Source: Acanthornis magna
Taxonomy: Eukaryota; Chordata; Aves; Passeriformes; Acanthizidae
NCBI GenBank assembly: GCA_036785705.1
Contig: JAWUZG010000029.1
Span: 16,259,501 to 16,323,500 of the forward strand
DNA length: 64,000 nucleotides
Direction of reading: 5' to 3'
Below are positions 10,132-23,500 of this stretch, in pieces. Under the pieces are notes generated by a model, which had not been told where the DNA came from, did not search any database, and was given only the letters and a program-made list of their open reading frames with translations. The first letter of the stretch is position 1. Every line of letters begins with the position of its first letter. The position numbers were made by a program, and so were the translations under genes.

Positions 10132-13100
10132 GTTACTCATCCTGAACATTTAGTGGCCATTCACAAGCTGGCAGTGCTTCACCTGCGACTCACACCTCAG
10201 TCACTTGTCTAGAAATGAAGCTTTCCCAGGAGCTGTGGAAAGGGCAGACAGCCCTGGGAGGATGAGTAAACCCCCTCCATTGAACTTTCTCCCTTGTGAC
10301 TGGTGTGATGTGTCCTTAAGGTTTGGCTCTAGGGAAGTCACTCCAGTAACTAAAAACAGCTCATGGAAGTGTCTATGAATCAAAGCTGCTGAGGTCTATG
10401 TTGTTTTACGTAACTTGAGTCTGAGCCTACAGAAATTTGTCAGTTTAACCTGAGGTGATTTGCAGCCCTCCTTCGTGTGCTGCAATGGCACTGAGGCCTG
10501 ACTGCAATGATTGTCGTGTTGCAGAATGACACAGGTTCTCACGACTTGTGGGCAAGTCCCTGTGCAGCCCAATGCAGAGAGAGAGAGCAGGGAAACACAG
10601 CCATCACTAAAATCCAGAGGCAGCAGGAGAGCCCCCAGAGAGGTTTCAGGAAAGTGTTCTGAGGAATCTTATCCCTGAAAAGTTGCTCAGGCAAAGCATC
10701 TTTCTTTAAAATGAGTAGGGTCTCAACTCATTCATCATGGCATACATTGTAGCAGTTTCCTGACTTTGAGCTGTCACATTTTCTATGACTGTCCTAAATA
10801 CCTACAAATGCTCTCTGGCTACAGGGTTAACCAAGGTAGTTTTTACACTGTCTGTAGCAACTAGAAAGTGTTGTTGTAGAAACTTGCTGTCAAGACTGTA
10901 TCTTCTTGTTTTCCTAATTGGGAAAAAAAGTGCATGCCCTTGCTTTCTTTTTGAATGTGGGGAATGTTTGGCAGAATTTGAATGTAAATGTAGGGGCAAT
11001 GGTCAAGGTTATAGAATATATTTAACTTAGTGCATTACCACAGGAAAATAAGTAAAAATAATCATTAGACATAGCAAAGATAAGCAACTCTCAATAGATA
11101 TACAGAGAATTAAAAGGGGGTCTCATCTTAATAATTTAGGGCTCTTTCGTCCAAAGTGAATTATTAAAGATAAGAACCTGGGCATAGTACAAGACTGGTA
11201 CTCTTCGAAGTAGATGCTCTTACAGATTAATAATTGATTAAAGACTGAAAATTCCTCTACTTGGTTCTTTCCTTCACTGGAGAAATCTTCTGGGACATTG
11301 AACAGACACTTAGATTCATCAGATCCTCAAGGGGATTTAAATGTCTCTATCTGGATCCAGCCCAAACATGGAGGAACATGTTTGGAGCAAGCTTCTCTCC
11401 AAGGAACTTAGGGTCTGCTTTCTTAGCACTTTATGTAGCACTATAGCAGTTCACAAATGAGACAGAGAGGGGTCTGGGCTAATAATGCTGAAATCTCTGA
11501 ACAGACTTAGTGTCTTTGCAGGCAGAAAGCAACTGGGAACAAAGCTCAGCAACTGGCATCTTGCCTAAAAAAAACAAGGTGGGAGCTCTATTTCCTTTAA
11601 TTTTTATAATTGTTTAATAGCTCGAGCATTTACCTAAGAATGGAGTTATCTGCATCACTTCCTATCTCAGGGCAAAGGGATTTACTCCTGCATCCCACAC
11701 ATCCTGAAAGTGGGACCTAACCTTCAAGTTGCCTTTGATTAATGGACAGTGGGATGTAAACAGGGAGCTGGAAGAGAGGGAAAGACCTTAGGTGCAAAGC
11801 AGGGTGGTGCTTGCTGCCTGGAACTGTGCTCTCTCAATGTTTGACTATCTAGGATTAAACAAGTTAAGCACATATACCTGTATGAGGAATGACAGCTCAG
11901 AATGAACTGCTAGGACTTCAAGTGCTGCCACAGGCAGGTTATCATCAGTCTCTTTTTTGCTCAGCCTCCTCTACCCTACAGCTTCTGCCAGCTATACAAC
12001 AGCCTGCTTTCATCCCACAACCTAAATAGGGCTGGTTCAGCGGGTATGTGGATGGAAGTATTTGCCTAGGAAGTGGGAGAGTATTTTGAATCTGTAACAC
12101 AAGGATTCTGGATCCCCTGTTAGGTACTCCAGTCGCTAGGATCTTACAGGTAACACTGAGTGACTAGTTTGTTGCTCAGAGGAAGCTTTCCAAGTCAGGC
12201 TTCGTGCTCTGGATCAGGGATTGTATGGAGGAACCTGCATGCCAGAGAGATTACAATCCTGACCTAGCTTCAGAAGTTTTAGGAACCAGCTCCCAAGACA
12301 TACTGTGAGCTTCCTGGACCACCAACGATCTCCTCTGGCTCTGCACCATCTCCATGTTAAATTTAATGGCGCTGATTGGGGCAGGAACGTAGCTGCATGT
12401 TGGGGGAGACTACACTGCCAGCCCTGCTGCCAACCTTCACTTTCTCAGCTGCCTCATTTAATCCTACAGAAATAAATCTTTCAACTTTATATTTTTAAAT
12501 ATCTTGGCAAATCAAATTTCTTATGTAAAAGTGGTAAAAAGGTTTATTTTTTTAATCCCTGTTTCATGGTGCCAAGACGTTGAATGAGCACATAGATTCA
12601 TGTCCTTCAATCAGCAAAAGAAAAATGCATTTCCTACTGATGTAAACCTTTACTCGGTTTCACAAGCCCATACATGTAAGCAGTGATTAATTCTTTGTCA
12701 AGGTTGCAGTTTTCACAGGTTATTATAGTTCTAGCATGGCCAGCATGGAATTAACTTCCATAGCCTCTGGCTTTATTTCAGACATAAAAAGGATTAATAT
12801 GAAGGAAAAATCTCTACCAAACACCACCACATTTAGCTTTTACAGCCACAGCTACCTCTCTAAGAAGTAATTAATAATAAACCAGACTGGAGATGATGAG
12901 ACCAGGTATCACAGAGAAAATTGTATTGCTTTATGTAGAAAGATGTGTTGTCCAGTTCAGGCAGCATTTTAAAAAAAGATTCTCATAGGCTTATGATTTC
13001 AGATCAATATTTCATATTACTTACATTCTAATTTGCTGGAAAATTATTTCTTCTGTGTCTCTTTGCTCTCAGACAGTCTTCAGTGGGCTAATGCAACATT

Positions 13101-14331
13101 TTAAGAAGAATTTCTAGCAGTGTTAACTTGTAGGGTCTTACATGTAGTTATTTACACTAAAAAATTCAGTTGAACGTACAAAGGTGTCAGAAATTCAAAT
13201 GGTGCAAATACTTCTCCTAGCCAGCAAGTACCTTCATTCTCCTTTTCACATGATGAATTCCAGTGTCCCAACAGTATTGTAAATAATTGTATGCATTCCA
13301 TATGCATTATATTGAAATATCTGTGTTTGTTTTGGGAACAGATACAATCTTTTCCCAACTGTTGCTCTCAAAATCCCTCTGTATCTATTTACATAAGGGG
13401 CACCAACGATTTGTTTCTTGCTACAGCCAAGGGGACAGATACTATGACAACAAACACAGCAGCCACAGCCCTTGCTTGAAAGGTAACAACATTTAAGTGT
13501 TTACGTAATTTAATTTTGGGAGTGACATCCACTGAAAGATATTAGCAGACTGCATAAATCCAAATTACCCCCCAGGCCATAGAGCTGCATAGTATATAGT
13601 ACAGATAGCATTTGAACATCAAAGGGATGTGAAAATAACTTTACTTAGAACTGTTAGGAAGGATCTAAAGGATGTGCCTTGATTTGTGCCTTCTTACACC
13701 CATTCACATGCAATTTTTGCTCTTCGAATAGTTTCTTCATTTTCTATTATAATATCAATGTAAGACTTTTGTGTAGTCACAGATTATATAGGATAATAGG
13801 AATGCATCCTGCATCAATAAAGACAGACAGATAAATAAATAAAAAACAATAAAACCCAGATGTTCTAGCCCAGGAAGGAAATAATGGCCATTAAGCCCAA
13901 TGATCAATTGCAGCCTTTCCCATTTTTCCTCCTCTCTTGTGTGGGATAAATATCAGATTATTTAATGACAGGATATATCAAGTTGATTTCATACAAGACT
14001 TGCTTTGACATGAGAAACAATATGACAGACGTAGCCAGTGATAAATCGTTTCTACCTATGGATTTTGGTGCAGAAAGATGGAGGAGAGGTGAGGGAATGA
14101 TGCATTGCTTCTTTCGAGGATACAGCAAACATCCATACAATGAAAGACAGAGCATTTCTTCCCTGTGAGTATGTCAAAGTTTAATTAGATATTTATCTTT
14201 CCTGAGAGGCCTTTGGGTGGTACAGTCAGTGTTAACAAGCAACTGACAATAAGAAAGGTCAGACTGTGAAATTTAAAATACAAGGATTTGTGGTGTAGCT
14301 ACAGAAGGTCAAATACAATGAACTGAAGCAC

Positions 14332-14352
14332 TTTTTTGGGGGGGGAAAAAAA
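14332..14352. repeat. T6-G8-A7 homopolymer block
   Basis: Three adjoining homopolymer runs: T at 14332-14337, G at 14338-14345, A at 14346-14352. The outer T and A runs are complementary, so the block could fold with a G loop. Sequencing length errors are likely here. Confidence 0.9.
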
Positions 14353-15943
14353 GGCTATATAGAGAAAAAGATTTTTTCTTCTTTAATAAAAGGTTTTTTA
14401 ATGTTTTATAGGAGGCAACAGCCAAGGAATTGGCTAGAAATTACTTAAACAACCCATTGCTTTTTGGAAGAGTTAAAAAACTTTAAATGTATATAGTTTA
14501 TAGGCTTCCACAGCTTTGCTTTAGTTGTAATGACTGGCTGGTTCTGTACCTGCAGTTCTGGAAATTAGCTATGGTTGAACTGTTTGGGTCTTTATATGTG
14601 TGAAGAGATAAAAATTCCTGTGTGGTGCCAGCTGGGAGAACTTATTCTTGCCTTCCTTTTGCATGTGCAGACAAGGAATGAGAAAACTAAGCTTGTAAAA
14701 TGAAAAAATTAAATTCGTGTTTTCTCTTTCATTGTAACATGTCGATAGACTTGCAGGATGAGCATTAGCTCTTATTGCGAGCTTAGCTACCCTGTGGAAG
14801 GGGCAAAAAGGCGGTATTATCACAAGGGAAGCCTGCTTTCACACACCATCTCTTATCAAACACGTGGATTGAAAGCCGAAACACATGTATGGTATCCTTG
14901 CCCCAAAGATGAATGCTCTGGAGGAAACAAAGCAACAAAAAGTGATTCATAGTGAAAGCTGGCTAACCAGTTCCCAACATGCAGCTTTGTATGTAAAAGC
15001 AGTATTTGAGGCCTGTGAGGAGCCTGAGCCATTTAGGAATTTCTGTACAGGCATCTCTGGGATGAAGGTAGAGGGGGCGAGAACGGAGAGCTGGCTCCCT
15101 GCCATCCCCCAACCCCACTGTGTGGCTGGGATGTATAAGCTGCAGGTGTGTGCAAGCAAACCCTGAAGGAGTAAAACAGAGAAGAGCCGTGCTTGGAAGC
15201 AGAGACCTTTTGTACCCTCGATAAACCAACCCCTCGGCTGTAAATGGCCTCACTGTTTCTTTTTTGAGAGACAGCCATTGCTACTGATCTAAGGTATTCG
15301 ACACCATTCTGTCTGTGCCAATGTCCTGCAGTCCTAACATCCCTGGGACTGAAATTTGTATGTTTCTAAGGCACTAAAGATAAGATTCATCCCTTTAGTA
15401 AATTGATTTCCAACCCAGTTGTGTTGCCATGAATCATAACCTTTAAGCTGAACGCCCAGATGGCACACAGGCAAAGTGGGCCAGCCAGTGACCAATTATG
15501 GTTGAACCACAATATTTAGGGAAAAAAATGATGTCTGAACAAATGCTGGTTTTCAGGACCTCCTCAGTTACTATAATGGACATTCTGTTTGATCTACATA
15601 CCTGATGTTTGGACTCCTGATGTCTTCCTCTCTGCACATAAATCTTGCTGAGGGGTTTATCCATCACGTATCTCTGAAAGTGACTGACATGAGACCAAAC
15701 ACGCAGTATACGTTAATTCAGTCTCACCAGAATGAATTGCTCCAAATATCCAATGCCTGATTCTCTACAGCAGGCTAATGCATAGACAATTGCAGAAAGG
15801 GTTTTATTTTGGTGACATTGTTCCTTTTCTGCACCCTTAAGTACTTCAACCAGTTTCTGAAGAGACAGGATCTTCCTCTTCAGAGTGCTACATGATATTT
15901 GTGCACGCCAAAGACTTTTTTATGAATGGGACGACATTCTCAG

Positions 15944-15975
15944 AAGTAACAAAGCGACAAAGTAACAAAACGACA
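15944..15975. repeat. 16-bp tandem duplication
   Basis: AAGTAACAAAGCGACA (15944-15959) followed immediately by AAGTAACAAAACGACA (15960-15975), one mismatch. A head-to-tail microduplication of the kind left by slippage or end joining. Confidence 0.95.
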
Positions 15976-18900
15976 GACTGGATTTCTGTGTTGCCTTTTA
16001 ATTTCAAACCTGAGTGACATGTATCCATTTTAATTAGCATAGAAAATGGTGCTTAGACAAACATACTCCATTGACTCTACGTGGCAAGCTGCTTTAGTAA
16101 CTTGATGAGTGCAGTGCTCTTGGTCTCCACCAGTGATCTCTGGCAGCTCAATAAGACTGTCTAAGTATTCCTGCTGTGCCATTTCAGGATGAAGAGCAAG
16201 GACTCCACAGAAACCTGGGCTTTCTGTAGCTGTGGCCCCCAAGGTACTGGCTCACAACTAACCAGTGAATGGTCGTCAGACCAACTGTCATTTCACTCGG
16301 TGACACTTTTGCTACTGACCTCAGTGAGCACACATGTAACCTAGAAGTGAGGTACAACTACTGGTACTCACTCAAATCTCTTATGTCACAGTGCCTTTTG
16401 TGATTACCCTGTATCTATTTCCGGAATTGATTGTCTCAATAATGTACCAAGTTCCAACAAAAAATGTAATGAGACATTGGTTGTTAAAATACATTTATTT
16501 ACCATAAGCTGTATTGTGATTGCCAATAAACTACTTGGCTTTTCTAGATAACTAAAAAATGTGTCTTAAAATGCCATTTATTGATTTTTAGTGAGTGACA
16601 GATAGCAGTTTTATCTTCTAAAAACCTGCTGGATGAATCCTTCAAAAACTCCTTAAGTGATCAGTACATCTGATCTACAAGAGAGGGGGTATTTTTATCT
16701 CCAATTTGATAAGTGCCTTGGAGAGTGGAAGATGGCAAGGAAGCATTGGAACCACAGCTTGGTGGTGCTGTGGAACACTCAGGTCCATTGCCTTACTGGT
16801 GTCTGTACCCCACAGACTGACAGCCTGCAGTGTTGTGCCTGACCACATCCTCACAAGCGTGCAGGGAGGAAGGGAAGCCCTGCCTGCTGCTTTTTCCAAA
16901 GGGGAAGTGTAGTGTCTGACGGGTCCAAGATCACACAGGGAGAGGGGCAACAAATTGAGTGCAGGTCCTTTAAACTGGAATCCTATGCTGCTGAATAATA
17001 CCTCTATCAAACTTGCTCTCCATCATCTGATACAGAATAATTATATTTTATATCAGGGCATTCCTTTTCCCTTCATCTGTTAGAGCTTTTGTCTTCTTGC
17101 TGCAGCATTTCTGGTCAAGAGAAAATGGGGCAAGGACTTGCATCTATGCTGGTATAATACAAAACATTAACGCAGTCCCTGCACTTGACCAAGAGCCTGA
17201 TGTCCTCACTGAAGCAAGAGTCCTTTGTTTTTGTGCTTTCGTGGATTTTTGCCCTGCTGCTTGAAACCAGTTAAGAGGGGCCTTTAGCCGGGCTCTGCTT
17301 CTCCAGTGACAACCTTCAAAGGATTGCTGTAAGGTACTTAAGAGTCAGTGCCTTGCCTTAATCGTTTGTCTTTCTTTGCAGATGACTATTAAACTTAGTG
17401 GCTCTAATAACTCAGTAATAGTTGCAGCAATAATATGAATACAGTTATCCAGGAAAATGCATGTGCTTCACTACATTCTCTTTCCCCTGCATGTGTGATC
17501 ACTTCAGCCTATAACCAGCTTAAACCTCATGCAACTATTCATTGATGGTACAAAGACCTTATGAAAATGTTTGTTACATTGCTTCTTTTATAGGGCTAAA
17601 CATCCTTTGCCTCCTGTCTTGGTTGCTCATTTCTTGTGCTTAGAATGGGGAGAAAGCCTGGCGGTGCTGTTGTCACTGATGGTAGTGAGGCCAAGCCAAC
17701 GGTGCTCAGGGAGCGGCACCTTGGCCCTGCCGCGCTCACCGTCAGAGCAGGGCAGAGAGCCGGGCATCATGGAAAGCGTAGGCATCATAGGAAGAGCAAC
17801 AGAAGACAGCCACTAAACCGGATTCCATTGTTGCTGATCTGCTTGAAGCCAAATCTGCCCTACACTACTCCATGCTTTCTAACACAAACAGATGTCTGAG
17901 AGCTCTGTTTCTCTGCTAGGTTTGTTTGGCCTAGGGAGTTTGACTTCTATCATCAGGAGGGACAGGTGGATTGGTGACACATCTCAGTCTCTACTCAGCA
18001 CCATATAAAGGAGTAACTGTACCCCTTCAAAACAAAGCATCAAGCAGAGAAAAGAGAGAGGAAGAGCAACACAAAATACCCTTATTTATCCATTTGCAAT
18101 GACCTTGCTATTTGAGATAAGTGCTTGTGCCTAAGACAAGATGTGAGCTCTTTTGGATCAAAAGAATTCATAGTGACAACTGAGACAGCACTTGGGGCTG
18201 TAGCTTCTGCATGCTGGAACACTAACAAAGACATGGTTCAACATGTGCTGTATAAACTAGGCATGTGAAATAACTCAAACAATAACTCACCTCTGTGGCA
18301 ATAAACTTGATCAAAATAGAAAAGGGTGTTACAATAAACTAACCCAAAAGAAGGATGGAACATCTTCTCCGTGGCATTAGCTCCAGGGAAAGGAAGAGTG
18401 CACTCTAAATGAGTTACAGCTGTGTGCAGGGCGGTTGCCCATTATCTGCTTTGAGTACCTTGTAATTGCAACCGAAAGAAAGTGCTGTCTTTTCAAAGAA
18501 GCTGATGCAGTGAGTCTCAGGGCATCCCCACAACATCATTTGTGTTTCTAATCATGCACCTTAAAGAACCTGTAGTGTCAAATATTCTTCATATGCTCAC
18601 CATACCCACAGCTGAAGGGAAATTGCTATTGTAAAATTGCCAGGGAGAAGAAGGAAGCATCTGTATCTGTGATTGCAGTGTCAGACTGGCAGAGTGTTAT
18701 AACCTATGTGGACAGGTTAGCTTCGGGCTAGAGTGGAAGTGAGGAATTATACTATAACACAGAGGGACACAGTGTCATGAGAGCTGTTTGGTCTTTGTCT
18801 GGTTTTCTTCTTCAAGCCGAAAACTACTAGAGAGTCTTTATTATTTAGCCACCTAAACCACAGGTGTCTCCAGCTTTCCCATGCTCTCCAGAACTGGTTG

Positions 18901-20557
18901 GAATATGCATGAGACAGAACAATTAAGCAAGCTGCTTCTTGTGAATTTATATACCTTGCTTGAAAACTGAGTTTGGTTTGGGGTTCATGCCTATCTGCCC
19001 ACAGAGAAGAGGCACATGAAAGGGATGCAATATGACTCATGAAAGCTGCATGGACCAAGGTGCGGCATATATTCCCGAGAATTAAGACCCAGTGCTATGG
19101 GGACGTGCGCTCTGTTATACTTTGAAAGGAGGAGATTATAGGTGAGCATGAGGTTCTCTCAAGTGAAATGCAAAAGATGATCTATAAGAAAAACAAAAGT
19201 TGATCAAGAGCTTTAACAAATGTTGTCTTATCCATAGTTTCAACTTTACTACACCCAACTTTGTGCCACTGGAGGGAGAGAACACCACAGACACTGGAAG
19301 GATACAGGAGAAAAGGGTGTTTTTTCTCAGGCCCACATCTGGTCCCCATCTTCCAGGTATCCGTTTTATAGTTGTTTTGCACTGTTTACTTTGAAGCTCA
19401 GTGTACTTTGTCACTCAAGTATGCCTCTGCAAAAGGCATTATCCCTGGAGACTTGCAGGCAACGCCTCTGCAGTGCTCCAAGCATCCTTAACCCTGGCAA
19501 AGCTAAGCAAAAGGGAGTCACTAGACAACTTCATCCCAGCTGTACATTTATTTTGGCTTCAAGGGTCAACAGCACAAAATTGAATTTGGCTGTGCAGCAA
19601 AGGAAAGTATATAATGGTGCCAGTCTGTATTTAATCTCATAACTCATGTTTGATACCTATTCTGCCAGGGAAGTTGCCAACAAAGCATACAGAAGGTTTT
19701 ATGATATATCTATTTCTTCATAAGAAGGAATTTTGGTAAAGTGTTTACACTACCTAGATGACAACTCTTCTTGTGGTTTACAGAAACTGGGTTTTTTTGC
19801 ATGTAATTAGCTTTCAAGGCTGATCAATTCACTTCAATTGGGTTTGATTTTACCAACAATGAGTTGACTTCAGATTAGAAGGCTGTCCCCTCTTGGTTGG
19901 ATACTCCAAGGCGTATGTCCCTCTTTGTGTACAAACCCATGAGTGTGAAAAGAAGCAAAACCTGTCATTTACAAGGGGTGGATATACTTATTGAAAGGGG
20001 AGAAAACAGAATTTAACGTCTCTAGCAAGAAGACTTGTCTAAATGCTACAAAGAATATCACGCACTACATGGCAGTGATTTATTTGGCTATGTCTGATCT
20101 AGAAAATGGAGAGGAAGAAAATGCTGCCACACTGCTGAATGCGTCTAAACCAACCACGTGGTCACCATGGAAATGAAACAATCTTCCAGAATAAAGAGAC
20201 TAAAAGGCTCCTGAGTAAGTGGTGAGCTTCTGCTGTGATGTCTATATGAACTGGGGGGAATCAGTCAGTATGGTCCACTGGGAGGTTGTTATTGCACAAA
20301 AGTCTGCACTGAGCAATTTTGCACATGGGCAACTGATCCCAAATGAATTGTGTTTTGAAACAAATGCACTGTTTCAAACAGGATTCTCACTATTCATTAA
20401 ATAGGACTTGATACCAAAAAAAAGAGAAGATAAAAATCTCAAAATGTGTTTTCAGTTTATTCAAAATTAGAATGTTGAAGCATTTGTTACAAAATTTCTC
20501 AGGAAAATTACCCAGAAAAACAACAAAATATTTCCTTCTAACTCACATCCTAATGAA

Positions 20558-20560
<3 letters not shown>

Positions 20561-20590
<30 letters not shown>
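20561..20590. repeat. T30 tract
   Basis: Thirty uninterrupted T. Read on the minus strand this is an A30 tail, and an AATAAA hexamer lies about 50 bases before it on that strand (around 20640), so a minus-strand retrocopy is conceivable. The sequence at 20591-20700 shows no recognisable parent gene and I could not find convincing target-site duplications. Confidence 0.95.
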
Positions 20591-20592
<2 letters not shown>

Positions 20593-23500
20593 GAAAGGGC
20601 AAGGCACTAAAAGTAGGCATTAAAATGAAGATTCAATTTATTTGCATAACTTTAGTTGGGGTTATCTTCTGAGTGGAGATTATATCCTACAAGAACTTGT
20701 ACATCAGCAACTGACAAAATCAGTTGCTCACATTATTGGGTGTGGTACTTACCATGAAGTAACCAAAATTATAAAGAATTGTCAACAGTAAGCTATTTCT
20801 TTTCCTTCCATGGAAATGTGTGCCCTTATTTTGCTATAGATATGTTGTTACTGCTCTTAGCAAGGGAGATGGCACTGACACAAACAAAATTCATTTACTC
20901 ATCAACGGTATAAATAACATGCAGACTAAACCTGTAGTCAGGCAGCAAAACCTTCAATGCAGTTTTCCAGGATAGAACTGGAGGTCACAGCACCAGGACT
21001 GGCAGCTAGGTAGGGTGGTTGAAGACGTGTTTACCTTCTCCCAGCAGAACAAATGGAGTTGAAGGAAGATTATTGCTGCTTATCCAAGTCTCTCTACAGG
21101 AAGAGAGGCTTGATGATTTGCCAGCGCTTGAGTGCAGCAGGTGTGTGTAAGAGTTTGCTGCTTTATTTATCTTGGAATGCAGACACCCTAGAAATACCCA
21201 AACTTTCATGTGAATCAGCTAGATTACAGTGTTGTTCCTCTGGGAAAACATCCGAGTCTTTCAAGATTTGCTGTGGGCTTGGATTAACTATGTTTTCTTG
21301 CCAAGAGCAGTTGGAAAGTGGGAAAGCATGGTTAGATGATGCCTAAGAAAAGGTATGTACCTAAAAGAAGGTAAAAGGAGGTAAGGGAGGCAATAGCTAA
21401 GGCAAGGGCCTGTCTCACCATGTCTTTCTTGTTCAAAAATGCTGGTTTTTTCTTACTTTTTTAGAAACTTGAGGTGTTTTTCACTAGGCTGCTGTAACCA
21501 AAATTATTCCACAGGAGCGTATTCCTAATTAGACTTCCAGAGTGAAATCCATAGGAGAAGTTGGAAGTTTGCAAGGCTGGCAAATGACAAACCAATGATC
21601 TATTAAGCTAAAGAAGACATAGAGGACTGTTTTCCTGTAATTCCATTACTTATTCAGTTATCAAAGCAGGATTCTATTTTCACTCAAAATGTAAAGATTT
21701 GTTGATGTTTCCAAAACACAGGGTTTCAACAGGAGCTCTTGAAAATATTTGTAATGTAGATATGTAAGAATCATAAGCGTATTTATCATGGATCAGCAAT
21801 GCTGCCAACTTTGTGCCCTATTTTCTATTTTAGTTCCTTCACCCAGAAATAACCATTCCATTGCAAAAGAAGACTTGAAGGGACTCCAGATGTAATACAT
21901 TTTCTTCAAAATCTATGCTTACATAGCTATATAAGCCAGGAATATCCAGTGGAGCTTAGCTATCTTACCAAATATGCAACATCTGTGACATTTACAGCAA
22001 CACTGGACAAAGTTAGAAAGACTTTGGTAATGAGGCAACCTTGCATAGTTTCTCCTTCTTGTAGGATAGGAATCAAAACATTTTATTAAATTTGGGGGTA
22101 TCTAAGCAACCGTGTGTGTAATAAATCATGTTCTCAGGCCCAAGTAGTGCCACTTTCCTGTAATCAAAGTTGCTTAAGGTGCTGTGTCTGTTGTATGTGT
22201 TTATGATTGTGAGTCAAGAGGACACAGCATTTAAGCTTTTCTTTTTCCTTAGCAATAGTGTATCGAGTATCTGCCCCCCTCTTATGTGTACATGTGGACT
22301 AGGAGAGAATGACCTTTCCTTCAGCTCTTTTGAAAGTGTGAATTAAGCAGAAATAGTCGAGAGTAAGGTGAGAGAGGCAGAAGAATAACAAATATGTAGA
22401 TAGCATACCTCAAAGAACTCAAGTTACAAGTAACTGGCCTTCTTTTCTTTCTCTGGGAGACAGTATACACTCTGTATTACCAAGACGTGAGTTAGAAAGA
22501 CTGTTATGAAAAAATTTGGCTTGACACAGTTCTGCTAATTGAGTACTGTTCCTAAACACCTCTGACTGCCTAGAATTGAATGAAGAAACTGAAAAAAATC
22601 AATCATGTGTCAAAGCAAGATAGTGTCCCTTGCTAGTGAAAGTGACTCATGCAAACCATGAGCATTGGGATGAGAAAACAGCAAATAGTCCAGAAGCAGA
22701 GTAGTGATGTGTATAAAAAGCTGCCACGGATATTTTGATGAGATTATAAACCTAATGGGGCCTTGAACAAGTAGGGATGGAAGCTTCACATCTGGCCATC
22801 CCCTAGTTCTTCAAGGCTTACTTACTTGTCACAAGTCAAGGCTACTCCCCTGAGAGCGGTGGTGTCAAGAAGTATGATCTGACGGGTTTGGTCCTTCCTC
22901 TTTGGCAATGAGGTGACTGCCAGTATGGCTTTCGGCTTGTGAGTAGGGCTATACCGGTGTCTAGGACTTCTTGATCTTGGGACCTCAGTCCTGGGATTGA
23001 GGCCCATCCTTGTTGTCACATAGGAGAAGGTGAGGGGTGTTATGCAAAGGGTTTAGCAGAGCCTGGCTGCAAGAGAAAAGCTGTATCTGCTGGAGCTGAC
23101 ATGTAGGCTTTAGTGTGCTACCTAAATGCTTTTTGCCGCTTCCTGGTAAGAGATGTCCAGTGTCCTGATGCTGAGATGGGACTGATCCACTGAAAACTGA
23201 GTGATAGGCTTCCACACTTCATTTATCCAGTGGTTCTATAATCTTTCTTTACCTAGAGCAGTTGTAGCCACAGAGGCCATGCTGTTTTCTTAAGACCTCT
23301 CAAGTAGTGAGATGTTTTGGTGATATTTTCTGAGTTTAGGAATCTGCAGGGTAAATGGCCACCAGCAGATGGACCACAGGTGTTCAATGGGGTGATTCAT
23401 AGGAACATGTGGCATCAAGTGCAGAAGAGAAATGTCATCATGGGGCTTTCACAGTGTGCAGGCAGCCGGAGGAGGATTAGGCCAAATGCTTTGACACATT

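Larger units (their letters stand above)
10132..20560. other. Noncoding DNA, no gene seen
   Basis: Ten kilobases of unique-looking sequence without a supportable gene. Small items: a T6-G8-A7 block at 14332-14352; a 16-bp tandem duplication at 15944-15975; a GC- and CpG-richer patch at about 17640-17790 that carries overlapping open frames but no recognisable domain or splice signals. Open frames clustered near 14757-15280 occur in several frames at once, which argues for chance. Confidence 0.55.

Noticed and set aside
17640..17800. Possible exon or CpG island
   Set aside because: Only a short CpG-richer patch; no frame with recognisable residues and no clear splice sites.
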